From Streptomyces tardus (GTDB taxonomy: Bacteria > Actinomycetota > Actinomycetes > Streptomycetales > Streptomycetaceae): a stretch of DNA of 64,000 nt. The translations under genes and the position numbers were made by a program. Location: assembly GCF_018101125.2 (NCBI RefSeq), contig NZ_JAELVF020000001.1, positions 479,189 through 543,188 of the forward strand. Reading direction: 5' to 3'. This document shows positions 8,917 through 18,601 of the stretch, piece by piece (within the stretch, counting starts at the first letter, position 1; every line of letters starts with the position of its first letter). Below the pieces are notes generated by a model. It searched no databases and was not told the origin of the DNA. It saw only the letters and a program-made list of their open reading frames with translations.

Positions 8917-9849
8917 CTACGCGCCGGCGCCGCCGGGCTGGGCGCGCGGACCCCGCAGCGGGGCCGAGTGACCGCCCACCGCCGAACCCCTGCGCTGGTA
9001 GCGGCGCAGCAGCGGCCACAGGGCGATGCCCAGGGCGAAGGCCAGCAGATGGCCCCAGTCGACAACGGGGTCGGTGAGCGTGACCAGGTTGGACAGGACC
9101 ATCGTCCCGATACCGCCGATCAGCGCCCAGCGCAGCCACACCAGGTGCACCACGCCGGCCAGCGCGGCGGCACAGGCGAGCACGCCGTAGTCGATGCCGT
9201 ACTCGAACCGGCTGCGCGAGGAGTCCGGCAGCCGGCCGAGCGCGACGGCCGCCGCGACCGTCAACTGCGTGGCGAGCGTGGCGAAGAGGTGCCCGGCGAT
9301 GAAGACGGCGGCAGTGCGCCAGCCGCCTATGCGCCGCTCCAGGGCGGTCAGCACCAGAACGAAGCCCACGGTGAAGACCGACAGCAGCGCCCCCTTGTAG
9401 AAGAGCGCACTTGCGAAGAGCACGAAGAGCGGCTCCTGCGCGAGGTTCTTCACGTCCGCGCTGGAGCCGGCGAGCCAGCGGGTGACCACGGCGGGGTCGC
9501 CGAAGGTGATGAAGAGCGTGGTCGCGACCAGCGTCAGCGCGTAGCAGAAGGTGAAGGGCGTGCCGAGCGGGGTCGGGAAGAGCCGGCGTGCCCACACGTG
9601 CGGCGGCGGCGCCCCGCCGTCGCCCGAGGAGCCGGTCTGTGGTGCGGAACCGGGGCTCGGGCCCGAGCCGGAGTCGCTCGCCGCGTCCCGGCCGCCGGAC
9701 GGACGGATGCCGGCGCGACCCTCCTCGCCCGAAGGAGGTCCGTCGGCTGCGGCGCTCTGCGCCTGCCCGCGCTCCGGGGCGTCCCCGGCCGCGGAGTGCG
9801 ACAGGGTAGCGACTGTGTGCGAACGCGGTGTCCGTACCCAGGTACCCAT
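8917..9849 (-). CDS. Rhomboid-like membrane protein, probably non-catalytic
   Basis: 310-residue protein with a low-complexity cytoplasmic N terminus of about 85 residues and then six or so hydrophobic segments. Rhomboid-fold features are the HLFATLATQL helix and a late WGHLLAFALGIALWPL helix, resembling the GHxxxxxxG His helix. The helix that should bear the catalytic GxSG serine reads DYGVLACAAALAG, with no Ser, so proteolysis is unlikely. The best call is a rhomboid-family pseudoprotease or related integral membrane protein. ATG 9849 gives the natural start. The downstream hairpin suggests it is transcribed alone. Substrate and function unknown. Confidence 0.7.
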   Translation of the reverse strand: MGTWVRTPRSHTVATLSHSAAGDAPERGQAQSAAADGPPSGEEGRAGIRPSGGRDAASDSGSGPSPGSAPQTGSSGDGGAPPPHVWARRLFPTPLGTPFTFCYALTLVATTLFITFGDPAVVTRWLAGSSADVKNLAQEPLFVLFASALFYKGALLSVFTVGFVLVLTALERRIGGWRTAAVFIAGHLFATLATQLTVAAAVALGRLPDSSRSRFEYGIDYGVLACAAALAGVVHLVWLRWALIGGIGTMVLSNLVTLTDPVVDWGHLLAFALGIALWPLLRRYQRRGSAVGGHSAPLRGPRAQPGGAGA

Positions 9850-10003
9850 GTGCCCGGCTCCCTCCGAACTGCGGCGGTCGCTCCTCGTACGGCCGGGGTT
9901 CCCGACAGCACGTGAATGTTCCGTACCGATTCAATCACGCCGACCCTGCTCGATGTCAGGGCAGTGCACGGCACTCGCGCACCGTTTGCAGCAGGATGTG
10001 CGG

Positions 10004-10738
10004 ATGTCGCTTCCTCCGCCTGCCGGCCCGGGGCCGAAGTACGCAGCCGCCGAGTCCGAAATCCTCGACCGCCGCCACGGACCGTACGGCGAGGTGGCGC
10101 TGCGGCGACAGGGCGGACGCCTCCAGATCATCGCCAACGGCTGCTTCCTGATGGACACCTCGGACGGCCGTTCCGAACGCCTGCTGGTGCGCGCGGCCCG
10201 CACCGAACTGCTTCGCGTCGGCCCGCCGGCCCGCGCACCCCGGCTGTTGATCGGCGGCCTGGGTGTCGGCTTCTCGCTGATCGAGGCCGCCGCCGAGCCG
10301 AGTTGGGGCCGCATCTCGGTCGTCGAACGCGAAGAGGCGGTGATCGACTGGCACCGTTCGGGCCCGCTGGGCAGCCTGTCCGCGCGGGCGCTGGCCGATC
10401 CGCGCACCGAACTGCTCCACGCCGACCTGCTCGACCAACTGCGCGGACGGGCCCGGCCGCTGCCGGACGGCGGCTATGACGCGCTCTGCCTCGACATCGA
10501 CAACGGACCGGACTGGACCGTCACCGAGGGCAACGACGCGCTCTACTCCCCCGCCGGGCTGGCCGCCTGCGCAGCCGCACTCGCACCGGGCGGTGTACTG
10601 GCCGTCTGGTCCGCCCGTCCGTCCCCGAACTTCGAGGAAGCTATGCGGAATTCCGGATTCAGCGGGGTTCGCACCGAAGAGGTCGCCGTCGTCCGAGGCG
10701 TCCCCGACGCCGTGCACCTCGCAGTCAAACCCGCGTAG
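10004..10738 (+). CDS. Spermidine synthase-like / class I SAM-fold protein
   Basis: 244-residue protein with a spermidine-synthase-type Rossmann methyltransferase fold. Seen: LLIGGLGVGFSLIEA (nucleotide-binding loop), VVEREEAVIDWH (acidic strand-2 end), and YDALCLDIDNGPDW (an aspartate-containing strand-4 loop). A SpeE-like N-terminal beta domain is short (EILDRRHGPYGEVALRRQGGRLQI). ATG 10004 follows an AGGA at 9993-9996; GTG 9998 is an alternative two codons upstream. No speD/adenosylmethionine decarboxylase gene is nearby, so real polyamine synthesis is not supported and it may be another aminopropyl- or methyltransferase. It ends 79 bp before the response regulator gene. Confidence 0.8.
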   Translation: MSLPPPAGPGPKYAAAESEILDRRHGPYGEVALRRQGGRLQIIANGCFLMDTSDGRSERLLVRAARTELLRVGPPARAPRLLIGGLGVGFSLIEAAAEPSWGRISVVEREEAVIDWHRSGPLGSLSARALADPRTELLHADLLDQLRGRARPLPDGGYDALCLDIDNGPDWTVTEGNDALYSPAGLAACAAALAPGGVLAVWSARPSPNFEEAMRNSGFSGVRTEEVAVVRGVPDAVHLAVKPA

Positions 10739-10817
10739 ATCCTGCGTAGCCGCCGTGGCGGCCCGCCCCTTACTCTGCTGCCCTGATACTTCACGTGACA
10801 GGCACAGGGCGGGGCGT

Positions 10818-11579
10818 ATGGAGCACACGGACACGGCGCAGACCCAGGGCGGGGACACCACGGTGACCCCGGGCGCACAACGCCGCGTTCTGGTGGTGGA
10901 GGACGATCCCACGATCGTCGAGGCGATCGCGGCCAGACTGCGCGCCGAGGGCTTCGCCGTGCAGACCGCGGCGGACGGCCCCGCCGCGGTGGAGGCCGCC
11001 GAGAGCTGGCAGCCCGACCTGCTGGTGCTGGACGTCATGCTGCCGGGCTTCGACGGCCTGGAGGTGTGCCGCAGGGTGCAGGCTCAACGTCCGCTGCCGG
11101 TCCTGATGTTGACCGCGCGCGACGACGAGACGGACATGCTGGTCGGCCTCGGCGTCGGCGCGGACGACTACATGACCAAGCCGTTCTCGATGCGGGAGCT
11201 GGTGGCCCGCGTCCATGTGCTGCTGCGCCGCGTCGAGCGCGCCGCGATAGCCGTGACCTCGCCGCGGGCGGGCACGCTGCGCTTCGGGGAGCTGGAGATC
11301 GACCACGCGCAGCGCCGGGTTCGGGTGGACGGCGAGGACGTCCACCTGACGCCGACCGAGTTCGACCTGCTGGTGTGCCTGGCGCACACACCGCGCGCGG
11401 TGCTCTCCCGGGAGCAGTTGCTGGCCGAGGTGTGGGACTGGGCGGACGCCTCCGGCACCCGTACCGTCGACAGCCACATCAAGGCGCTGCGCCGCAAGAT
11501 CGGCGCGGAGCGGATACGCACCGTGCACGGGGTCGGCTACGCGTTGGAGACCCCCGCACCTGCCGCCGACGGTGCCTGA
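10818..11579 (+). CDS. OmpR/PhoB-family response regulator
   Basis: 253-residue regulator. Receiver domain: acidic pocket E28-D29-D30, phosphoacceptor D72 in VLDVMLPG, T99 and K121 (TKPF). A winged-helix Trans_reg_C domain spans about 155-245, with the recognition helix around TVDSHIKALRRKIG and wing RIRTVHGVGYALE. It starts at ATG 10818 with an extra N-terminal stretch of about 20 residues compared with most family members. The following histidine kinase overlaps it by 8 bp, so the two are coupled and are cognate partners. The cue is unknown; the adjacent 2-oxoglutarate dehydrogenase gene is a possible but untested target. Confidence 0.94.
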   Translation: MEHTDTAQTQGGDTTVTPGAQRRVLVVEDDPTIVEAIAARLRAEGFAVQTAADGPAAVEAAESWQPDLLVLDVMLPGFDGLEVCRRVQAQRPLPVLMLTARDDETDMLVGLGVGADDYMTKPFSMRELVARVHVLLRRVERAAIAVTSPRAGTLRFGELEIDHAQRRVRVDGEDVHLTPTEFDLLVCLAHTPRAVLSREQLLAEVWDWADASGTRTVDSHIKALRRKIGAERIRTVHGVGYALETPAPAADGA

Positions 11580-12699
11580 GGGCTCCGGCCCGCGCACCGA
11601 TCAGGAACGGGACGAGGCGCGCGGACGGCCCGGCCGGTTCGTGCTGCTCGCCCGCCTCTGGGAGGCGCTGCGCCCCTTCGACCCGCTGCGGTCGGTCAAG
11701 GCGGGTCTGGCGAGCATGGTGGTCGTCTCCGTCTCGCTCACCACTTTTCTGAGCTTTGTCGCCTTCCACGCGGCGATCGAGCTCCAGGTGATCGTGATCC
11801 TCGCGGTGATCGCCTCGCTGCTGGTGACGCAGTTCGTCGGGCACGGACTGGTGAGCCCGCTCAACGAGCTGACCGACGCCGCCCGCGCCATGGCCAGGGG
11901 CGACTACGCACGGCGGGTCCGCTTCGACCGCAGGGACGAGCTGGGCGAGCTGGGCGCCACGTTCAACCGGATGGCCGCTGATCTGGAGTCGGTCGACCGG
12001 CACCGCAAGGAGCTGGTCGCGAACGTCTCGCACGAGCTGCGCACCCCGATCGCGGCCCTGCGCGCGGTGCTGGAGAACGTCGTGGACGGCGTCTCGGACG
12101 CCGATCCGGAAACCATGCGCACCGCGCTGCGCCAGACCGAGCGGCTGAGCAGACTGGTCGAACACCTGCTGGACCTCTCGCGGCTGGACAACGGTGTCGT
12201 GCCCCTGCGCGTTCGTCGTTTCGAGGTCTGGCCCTATCTGTCGAACGTGCTCGGCGAGGCCAACTCGGCGAAGGGGCCCGCACATTCCCGCACGGATGTC
12301 CACCTCCATCTGGACGTGCACCCGCCCGATCTCACCGCCCACGCGGATGTGGAACGTCTGCACCACGTGGTGGCCAACCTGGTCGACAACGCGGTCAAGC
12401 ACAGCCCGCCGCACGGCCGGGTCACGCTGCGGGCGCGAGGCACCGGGCAGGCGCGGGGACTTGAGCTGGAAGTGATCGACGAGGGCCCCGGCATCCCCGA
12501 GTGCGACCGCGACCGGGTCTTCGAGCGGTTCGGCAGGGCGGCGATCGCCTCGCACGGCAAGGACGGCGGTACGGGGCTCGGCCTGGCCATCGCGCGCTGG
12601 GCGGTCGATCTGCACGGCGGTCGGGTGCGTGTGGCCGAATCGCCGACGGGCTGCCGGATGCTCGTCACTCTGCCCGGCCCGCCCCGGCCCGCGGACTGA
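11572..12699 (+). CDS. Sensor histidine kinase, partner of the upstream regulator
   Basis: 375-residue membrane kinase starting with GTG 11572 inside the regulator gene. Two hydrophobic segments (about 45-66 and 71-92) are separated by only a few residues (AFHAAIE), so almost no extracytoplasmic sensor exists and it probably detects a membrane or intracellular signal. A HAMP domain follows (about 93-145), then HisKA with H154 in NVSHELRTP, and HATPase with N-box NLVDNAVKHSPP, DEGPGIP and GGTGLGLAIARWAVDLHGG. A 10-unit tandem repeat lies just downstream. It should autophosphorylate at H154 and pass phosphate to D72 of the regulator. Confidence 0.94.
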   Translation: MPEGSGPRTDQERDEARGRPGRFVLLARLWEALRPFDPLRSVKAGLASMVVVSVSLTTFLSFVAFHAAIELQVIVILAVIASLLVTQFVGHGLVSPLNELTDAARAMARGDYARRVRFDRRDELGELGATFNRMAADLESVDRHRKELVANVSHELRTPIAALRAVLENVVDGVSDADPETMRTALRQTERLSRLVEHLLDLSRLDNGVVPLRVRRFEVWPYLSNVLGEANSAKGPAHSRTDVHLHLDVHPPDLTAHADVERLHHVVANLVDNAVKHSPPHGRVTLRARGTGQARGLELEVIDEGPGIPECDRDRVFERFGRAAIASHGKDGGTGLGLAIARWAVDLHGGRVRVAESPTGCRMLVTLPGPPRPAD

Positions 12700-13269
12700 A
12701 TCGGCGCCGCACGGCTGCCGTGCCGCACCGTGTCCAGCCGCGTCGTACCGCACACCGACTCGACCGGCTCAACCGGCTCAACCGGCTCACCGGCTCACCG
12801 GCTCACCGGCTCACCGGCTCAACCGGCTCAACCGGCTCAACCGGCTCACCGCGTCGTACCGCACACCGCACCGCGTCCTGTCGCGCCCGTTTCACGTCGA
12901 TTGCGCGTTCCCTCGTGCGCCGGTCGCCCTTCCCGGCCACCTCGGCGGGTCCGACGCCGGGGGTGGGCGTCGGGCCGAGTGACGCACGGCATAGAGTCGA
13001 ACCGGACGGAACCTTTCCGCCCCCGCTACGCGTCAGTAGGGGGACGGACAGGGGGAAGGCTCGCGCAAAGATGCGCCCGAGCCTCGGCTCCGCGTTCCCT
13101 GACAAGGCAAAACTGGTTGGAATTCCCGGCGGCCGCACCGCTGAAACCCACGATTTTGTGTGATGTACGTGACGTGTGGCCCATGCGGACTGCACCGAAC
13201 CGTCTGGGGGGCGTAGCCTTAATTCCCGCTGTCCATCACCATGTGAAGCGGAAGAGGGCGGTTGCCGCC
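12700..13269. other. repeat-bearing leader region upstream of 2-oxoglutarate dehydrogenase gene
   Basis: 570 bp. The first part holds a tandem array bounded by direct repeats (see entries at 12741-12868). The second part must include the promoter of the large dehydrogenase gene. No promoter elements could be assigned with confidence, and the upstream in-frame extension is rejected as coding. Confidence 0.5.
12741..12868. repeat. tandem array flanked by 17-bp direct repeats
   Basis: About ten units of (a)ccggctca, alternating between 9-bp and 8-bp forms, fill 12763-12849. An identical 17-mer, cgtcgtaccgcacaccg, lies on each side (12741-12757 and 12852-12868). No target-site or transposase signature is present. 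Confidence 0.9.
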
Positions 13270-16200
13270 GTGTCGTCACAGTCCCCGAAGACCTCGAGCA
13301 TCTCGACCGACCAGGACGGGCAAGGGAAGAGTCCCGCTGCCGCCTTCGGTCCGAACGAGTGGCTCGTCGACGAGATCTACCAGCAGTACCTCCAGGACCC
13401 GAACTCAGTAGACCGGGCATGGTGGGACTTCTTCGCCGACTACAAGCCGGGGAAGACGGACGGGGAGCCCCCGCAGCCAGCCGCCGACGCGGCTGAGCCG
13501 GCACCCGCTCCGACTCCCACCGCACCGTCCGGTTCGGCCGGCGCTGCCGGAACGAAGCCCGCACCGGCCAAGTCGGCGGAGGCAAAGCCCGCCGAAGCCA
13601 AGCCGGCCGAGGCGAAGCCTGCGCAGCAGAAGCCGGCCGCCAAGGCCGCGCCGAAGCCCGCCGAGGCGAAGCCCGCCGCGAGCCCGAAGGCCGCGAAGTC
13701 GCAGCCCGCGAAGGGCACCGGCGACAACGGCGCGGACAAGGCTGACCAGGAGGCCCCCGCGGGCCCCGAGTTGGTCACCCTGCGCGGCCCCGGCGCCGCC
13801 GTCGTGAAGAACATGAACGCCTCGCTCGAGCTGCCGACCGCCACCTCGGTCCGCGCCGTGCCGGTGAAGCTGCTCTTCGACAACCGCATCGTCATCAACA
13901 ACCACCTCAAGCGCGCCCGTGGCGGGAAGGTCTCCTTCACCCACCTCCTGGGCTACGCGATGGTGCAGGCGATGAAGGCCATGCCGTCGATGAACCACTC
14001 CTTCGCGGAGAAGGACGGCAAGCCGACGCTGGTCAAGCCCGAGCACGTCAACCTGGGCCTGGCGATCGACCTGGTGAAGCCGAACGGCGACCGCCAGCTC
14101 GTCGTCGCCGGCATCAAGAAGGCCGAGACGCTCAGCTTCTTCGAGTTCTGGCAGGCGTACGAGGACATCGTCCGGCGCGCTCGCGCCAACAAGCTGACGA
14201 TGGACGACTTCACCGGCGTCACCTGCTCGCTGACCAACCCCGGCGGCATCGGCACCGTGCACTCGGTCCCGCGGCTGATGCCGGGCCAGTCGGCGATCAT
14301 CGGTGTCGGAGCGATGGAGTACCCGGCCGAGTTCCAGGGCACCTCCCAGGACACCCTGAACAAGCTGGGCATCTCCAAGGTCATGACGCTGACCAGCACC
14401 TACGACCACCGGGTCATCCAGGGTGCGCAGTCCGGCGAGTTCCTGCGGATCATGCACCAGCTGCTGCTCGGCGAGAACAACTTCTACGACGAGATCTTCG
14501 AAGCGCTGCGGATCCCATACGAGCCGGTCCGCTGGAACCAGGACATCGACGTCAGTCACGACGACGAGGTCACCAAGGCCGCCCGCGTCTTCGACCTGAT
14601 CCACTCCTACCGGGTGCGCGGCCACGTCATGGCCGACACCGACCCGCTGGAGTACAAGCAGCGCAAGCACCCCGACCTGGACATCGCCTCGCACGGGCTC
14701 ACCCTGTGGGACCTGGAGCGGGAGTTCGCCGTCGGCGGTTTCGCCGGCAAGTCGATGCTCAAGCTGCGCGACATCCTCGGCGTGCTCCGCGACTCGTACT
14801 GCCGCACCACCGGTATCGAGTACATGCACATCCAGGATCCCAAGGAGCGCAAGTGGATCCAGGACCGCATCGAGCGTCCGCACTCCAAGCCCGAGCGCGA
14901 GGAGCAGCTGCGCATCCTGCGGCGGCTCAACTCCGCCGAGGCGTTCGAGACCTTCCTGCAGACCAAGTACGTGGGTCAGAAGCGGTTCTCGCTGGAGGGC
15001 AGCGAGTCCGTCATCCCGCTGCTCGACGCGGTGATCGACTCGGCCGCCGAGTCCCGGCTGGACGAGGCCGTCATCGGCATGGCCCACCGCGGCCGGCTGA
15101 ACGTGCTGGCGAACATCGTCGGCAAGTCCTACGCCCAGATCTTCCGCGAGTTCGAGGGCAACCTCGACCCGAAGTCGATGCACGGCTCCGGCGACGTGAA
15201 GTACCACCTGGGCGCCGAGGGCACCTTCACCGGTCTCAACGGCGAGCAGATCACGGTCTCGCTGACCGCCAACCCCTCGCACCTCGAGGCGGTCGACCCG
15301 GTCGTCGAGGGTGTCGCCCGCGCCAAGCAGGACATCATCGGCAAGGGCGGTACGGACTTCACGGTCCTGCCGATCCAGCTGCACGGTGACGCGGCCTTCG
15401 CCGGCCAGGGCGTGGTGGCCGAGACGCTCAACATGTCACAGCTGCGCGGCTACCGCTGCGGCGGCACCGTGCACATCGTCATCAACAACCAGGTCGGGTT
15501 CACGGCCGCGCCGGAGGCGGCGCGCTCGTCGATGTACTGCACCGACGTGGCCAGGATGATCGAAGCGCCGATCTTCCACGTCAACGGCGACGACCCCGAG
15601 GCCGTCGCCCGGGTGGCGCGCCTGGCCTTCGAGTTCCGGCAGGCGTTCAACAAGGACGTCGTCATCGACCTCGTCTGCTACCGCCGCCGCGGCCACAACG
15701 AGACGGACAACCCGTACTTCACACAGCCGCAGATGTACACGCTGATCGACAAGAAGCGCTCGGTGCGCAAGCTCTACACCGAGTCCCTGATCGGTCGCGG
15801 CGACATCACCATGGAGGAGGCCGAGCAGGCGCTCCAGGACTTCCAGGGGCAACTGGAGAAGGTCTTCACCGAGGTGCGGGAGGCGGACGTGTCCGCCTCC
15901 CCGACCGAAGTGCCGGTTCCGCAGGCGGAGTTCCCGGTGCCGCTGGAGACCGCGGTGAGCTCCGAGGTCGTCAAGCGGATCGCCGAGTCCCAGGTCAACA
16001 TCCCCGACCGCGTCGCCGTGCACCCGCGTCTGCGCCCGCAGCTGCAGCGGCGGATGGCGATGGTCGAGGACGGCACGATCGACTGGGGCATGGGCGAGAC
16101 GCTCGCCATCGGCTCGCTGCTGATGGAGGGCACCCCCGTACGCCTGTCCGGCCAGGACTCGCGGCGCGGCACCTTCGGCCATCGGCACGCGGTCATCCTC

Positions 16201-17142
16201 GACCAGAACACCGGGGACGACTACACGCCGCTGCTCTATCTCTCCGACGACCAGGCCCGTTACAACGTCTACGACTCGCTGCTGAGCGAGTACGCGGCGA
16301 TGGGCTTCGAGTACGGCTACTCGCTCGCCAGGCCCGAGGCACTGGTGATGTGGGAGGCGCAGTTCGGCGACTTCGTCAACGGCGCGCAGACCGTGGTGGA
16401 CGAGTTCATCTCCTCCGCCGAGCAGAAGTGGAACCAGACGTCCGGCGTCACGCTGCTGCTGCCGCACGGCTACGAGGGCCAGGGTCCGGACCACAGCTCG
16501 GCGCGGATCGAGCGCTTCCTCCAGGTGTGCGCCCAGGACAACATGACGGTCGCCAACCCCTCGCTCCCGTCGAACTACTTCCACCTGCTGCGCTGGCAGG
16601 TGCACAACCCGCACCACAAGCCGCTGGTCGTCTTCACCCCGAAGTCGATGCTGCGTCTCAAGGCGGCGGCCTCCAAGACGGAGGAGTTCCTGACGGGCGG
16701 CTTCCGGCCGATCATCGGCGACACGATGGTCGAGCGCGGCGAGGTCAGCGCCAACGACATCCGCAAGGTCGTCTTCTGCTCCGGCAAGGTCTACTACGAC
16801 CTGGAGGCGGAGCGGGCCAAGCAGGGTCTGACCGACACCGCGCTGGTGCGCATCGAGCGGCTGTACCCGCTGCCGGGCCACGAGCTCCAGGAGGAGCTGG
16901 CCAAGTACAGCAAGGCGCAGAAGTACGTGTGGGCCCAGGAGGAGCCGGCGAACCAGGGCGCCTGGCCGTTCATCGCGCTCAACCTGATCGACCACCTCGA
17001 CCTGGTGCTGGGTGCGGCGCCGGACAACGCGGACCGGCTGCGCCGGGTGTCGCGCCCGTCCAGCTCCTCGCCTGCGGTCGGTTCGGCCAAGCGCCACCAG
17101 GCCCAGCAGCAGGCGCTGGTCGAAGAGGTCTTCGACCTCTGA
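13270..17142 (+). CDS. kgd: Multifunctional 2-oxoglutarate dehydrogenase E2-E1 protein (Kgd/OdhA type)
   Basis: TCA-cycle enzyme of the actinobacterial type that fuses an E2-like succinyltransferase core to the ThDP-dependent E1o. 1290 residues from GTG 13270, chosen because the conserved family N terminus (MSSQSP...[19 protein letters not shown]) begins there although the frame is open farther upstream. An Ala-Lys-Pro linker with AEAKP repeats spans about 90-155. The E2 catalytic core runs from about 165, with [12 protein letters not shown] near 377. E1 motifs are [14 protein letters not shown] (about 603), [18 protein letters not shown] (about 705) and NNQVGFT (about 738). It lacks a lipoyl domain, so it needs the pyruvate dehydrogenase E2 and Lpd in a mixed complex. 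A GarA-type FHA regulator is not in the window. A strong hairpin follows. Confidence 0.97.
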   Translation: MSSQSPKTSSISTDQDGQGKSPAAAFGPNEWLVDEIYQQYLQDPNSVDRAWWDFFADYKPGKTDGEPPQPAADAAEPAPAPTPTAPSGSAGAAGTKPAPAKSAEAKPAEAKPAEAKPAQQKPAAKAAPKPAEAKPAASPKAAKSQPAKGTGDNGADKADQEAPAGPELVTLRGPGAAVVKNMNASLELPTATSVRAVPVKLLFDNRIVINNHLKRARGGKVSFTHLLGYAMVQAMKAMPSMNHSFAEKDGKPTLVKPEHVNLGLAIDLVKPNGDRQLVVAGIKKAETLSFFEFWQAYEDIVRRARANKLTMDDFTGVTCSLTNPGGIGTVHSVPRLMPGQSAIIGVGAMEYPAEFQGTSQDTLNKLGISKVMTLTSTYDHRVIQGAQSGEFLRIMHQLLLGENNFYDEIFEALRIPYEPVRWNQDIDVSHDDEVTKAARVFDLIHSYRVRGHVMADTDPLEYKQRKHPDLDIASHGLTLWDLEREFAVGGFAGKSMLKLRDILGVLRDSYCRTTGIEYMHIQDPKERKWIQDRIERPHSKPEREEQLRILRRLNSAEAFETFLQTKYVGQKRFSLEGSESVIPLLDAVIDSAAESRLDEAVIGMAHRGRLNVLANIVGKSYAQIFREFEGNLDPKSMHGSGDVKYHLGAEGTFTGLNGEQITVSLTANPSHLEAVDPVVEGVARAKQDIIGKGGTDFTVLPIQLHGDAAFAGQGVVAETLNMSQLRGYRCGGTVHIVINNQVGFTAAPEAARSSMYCTDVARMIEAPIFHVNGDDPEAVARVARLAFEFRQAFNKDVVIDLVCYRRRGHNETDNPYFTQPQMYTLIDKKRSVRKLYTESLIGRGDITMEEAEQALQDFQGQLEKVFTEVREADVSASPTEVPVPQAEFPVPLETAVSSEVVKRIAESQVNIPDRVAVHPRLRPQLQRRMAMVEDGTIDWGMGETLAIGSLLMEGTPVRLSGQDSRRGTFGHRHAVILDQNTGDDYTPLLYLSDDQARYNVYDSLLSEYAAMGFEYGYSLARPEALVMWEAQFGDFVNGAQTVVDEFISSAEQKWNQTSGVTLLLPHGYEGQGPDHSSARIERFLQVCAQDNMTVANPSLPSNYFHLLRWQVHNPHHKPLVVFTPKSMLRLKAAASKTEEFLTGGFRPIIGDTMVERGEVSANDIRKVVFCSGKVYYDLEAERAKQGLTDTALVRIERLYPLPGHELQEELAKYSKAQKYVWAQEEPANQGAWPFIALNLIDHLDLVLGAAPDNADRLRRVSRPSSSSPAVGSAKRHQAQQQALVEEVFDL

Positions 17143-17195
17143 GGCAGTGAAGTGCGGTGAACGAGCGCGCCGGTGGGCGCGTGCACCGCTTGCAG

Positions 17196-17236
17196 ACGAG
17201 TGGCCCGGGCCGGGATCTTCGGCCCGGGCCACTCGT
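17196..17236 (+). terminator. hairpin terminator after the 2-oxoglutarate dehydrogenase gene
   Basis: Perfect 16-bp stem (17196-17211 with 17221-17236) and 9-nt loop, 53 bp past the stop codon. No T-run follows. Confidence 0.85.
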
Positions 17237-17569
17237 TCGTGTGGTGCCGTGAGCGGGCGCGATGGGTGCGCGGGGTGCGCGATTGGTCCGCCGACGCTCG
17301 CGGCGGCCGGTACCGTCCGTGCTGCGCGGTGTGGGCGGCCGGTCCGAGCGGTGCGGGTGGTCCGTGCCGCGGGGTGGTCCGTGCGGTACGGGCGGTTGGC
17401 CCGTAGCCGTCCCCCGGCACCGCCGGCCCGAGGGCCGAGGGCGCGGATCACTCGTACGTGTGGGGGCTGCCGCTCGTCCGAGGGCACGGTCCGGGAGAAT
17501 CCCTCCCGGTGCGGCTCTCGCGGGCCGCGGGCAGTTGCCGAGAATTCGTCACAACCACCGGAGCACGTC

Positions 17570-17752
17570 TTGTACTTCACCGATCGCGGCATCGAGGAGC
17601 TGGAGAGCCGGCGCGGCGAGGAGGAGGTCAGCCTCGGCTGGCTCGCCGAGCAGTTGCGGACCTTCGTCGACCTGAACCCCGACTTCGAGGTGCCCGTCGA
17701 ACGGCTCGCCACCTGGCTGGCACGTCTGGACGACGAGGACGACGAGGAGTAG
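17570..17752 (+). CDS. Small conserved acidic protein (DUF6104-like)
   Basis: 60-residue acidic protein beginning MYFTDRGIEELESRRGEEE and ending in LDDEDDEE. I recall a short Streptomyces family with this sequence (DUF6104), conserved beside the 2-oxoglutarate dehydrogenase gene. The start is a TTG at 17570: the codon aligns with the family Met, and a GGAG at 17560-17563 sits 6 nt upstream. Longer versions running back through the terminator hairpin are rejected. Two helices are likely (EELESRRGEEE and ERLATWLARLD). No catalytic motif; function unknown. It has its own transcription unit, since a terminator separates it from the upstream gene. Confidence 0.8.
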   Translation: MYFTDRGIEELESRRGEEEVSLGWLAEQLRTFVDLNPDFEVPVERLATWLARLDDEDDEE

Positions 17753-18466
17753 CGGCTCCTGCCCGAACCGGGGCCGGCGGCCGAGCGCCGTCGGCCCGGT
17801 GCCCTGCCGGCTGAACCGCACGTGGACGCGTGGGGCGGGGACCGCTGCCTCCGCCGGCTGCGGACACCGTTTCGGAGGGTTCGGTTGAGTCCTCGGCGTG
17901 CGCGAGCTGCGGGCTCCACGCACGGCCGCTGTGGGGCTGACCGCCGACAACTCCTGATCCGCGCCCCTGTTCACGCTGCGGGCTGCTACGAAACGGCCAC
18001 GGGCGAGGAACGCGCCCTGATGGACAGGTTCTTGGCCCGCACCGAGCGCTACCAGGCACTGACGACCGATGCCCTCGACAGGCTGGGCTCGGCGCGCATC
18101 GACGCGGGCGGCGGACAGTCCGCCGCGGAACCGGCCCGCACGGTGCTCGCTGCAGTCGACGCGCAGACCCCCGCCCAGGTGGTCGTCCACCGGTCGGTGA
18201 CCGTCCGCACCGGCTCGTCTGCCGCGTACTTCGCGGCCAAGCTCCCCGTCGGCTCGCCCTGTTCGCGACGAGCGGTCGACGAACGGTTGAGGGCGTGCGC
18301 CCCGTGGGCTCGCGGCCTGAGTGGCTCCCCGCTCGAACGCGACGCGCCGCCGCCCGCCCGGCAGTACGAGCCGGCGGGCAAGCGCGACCGGCGCTCACCC
18401 CCGACCGCGCACCGGTCGTTGCACCGAGCCGCCGCACTCGCGCACCCGTGCCGTGAGAACCGCCCC

Positions 18467-18494
18467 TTGACGCTCGCGATACGCGATGTATCGT
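18467..18494 (+). promoter_or_regulatory. Candidate promoter of the DUF4097-padR operon
   Basis: TTGACG (18467-18472), 16-bp spacer, TATCGT (18489-18494). Both hexamers are close to the vegetative consensus. The -10 hexamer is overlapped by the palindrome at 18477-18493. Distance to the GTG start is about 107 bp. Confidence 0.6.
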
Positions 18495-18522
18495 GTTTTC
18501 CACGAGACGCGATATGTTGCGT
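18477..18522. promoter_or_regulatory. Candidate PadR operator palindromes
   Basis: Site 1 is CGATAC-N5-GTATCG (18477-18493), with perfect 6-bp arms. Site 2 (18507-18522) begins ACGC and ends GCGT with a related interior (GCGATATGTTGC), centred 29-30 bp downstream, about three helical turns. Both contain GCGAT(G/A)T, suggesting one repressor binding in tandem. PadR proteins commonly repress their own operon, and padR is the second gene here, so autoregulation is the simplest reading (inference). Confidence 0.6.
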
Positions 18523-18601
18523 TCTCGGGTGGCCCGGTTCTCGGCATTTCTGCCGCCGGCCTCAACTCCGCGCGTCACAAGCCCAGTCAGGGAGGCCGCA
18601 A

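Larger units (their letters stand above)
17753..18601. other. long gap before DUF4097 gene, with coding-like segment
   Basis: 849 bp. The 3' part (18467-18522) is a clear regulatory region. Between about 17985 and 18260 the plus-strand frame shared with the DUF4097 gene is open, rich in GC at third positions, and reads like protein (ERALMDRFLARTERYQAL), but has no convincing start or family. It could be a decayed gene or a chance frame. Confidence 0.4.

Noticed and set aside
10004..10738. True spermidine synthase (speE) call
   Set aside because: Only the fold and nucleotide-binding loops match; no speD partner and the decarboxylated-SAM specificity residues could not be confirmed.
12741..12868. 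CRISPR array
   Set aside because: Units of 8-9 bp without unique spacers and no cas genes; it is a simple tandem repeat.
12730..13269. N-terminal extension of the 2-oxoglutarate dehydrogenase
   Set aside because: The frame is open, but it translates the tandem repeat and has no family similarity; the conserved N terminus starts at GTG 13270.
13405..15384. 659-residue open frame on the minus strand inside the 2-oxoglutarate dehydrogenase gene
   Set aside because: It is a frame shadow of a highly conserved plus-strand gene in high-GC DNA and has no family resemblance.
15436..17919. 827-residue minus-strand open frame spanning three features
   Set aside because: It runs across the end of kgd, its terminator and the small DUF6104-like gene; composition is that of an antisense shadow.
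17822..18601. N-terminal extension of the DUF4097 protein
   Set aside because: It would cross the promoter and palindromes; GTG 18602 has a strong RBS and begins at the conserved part.
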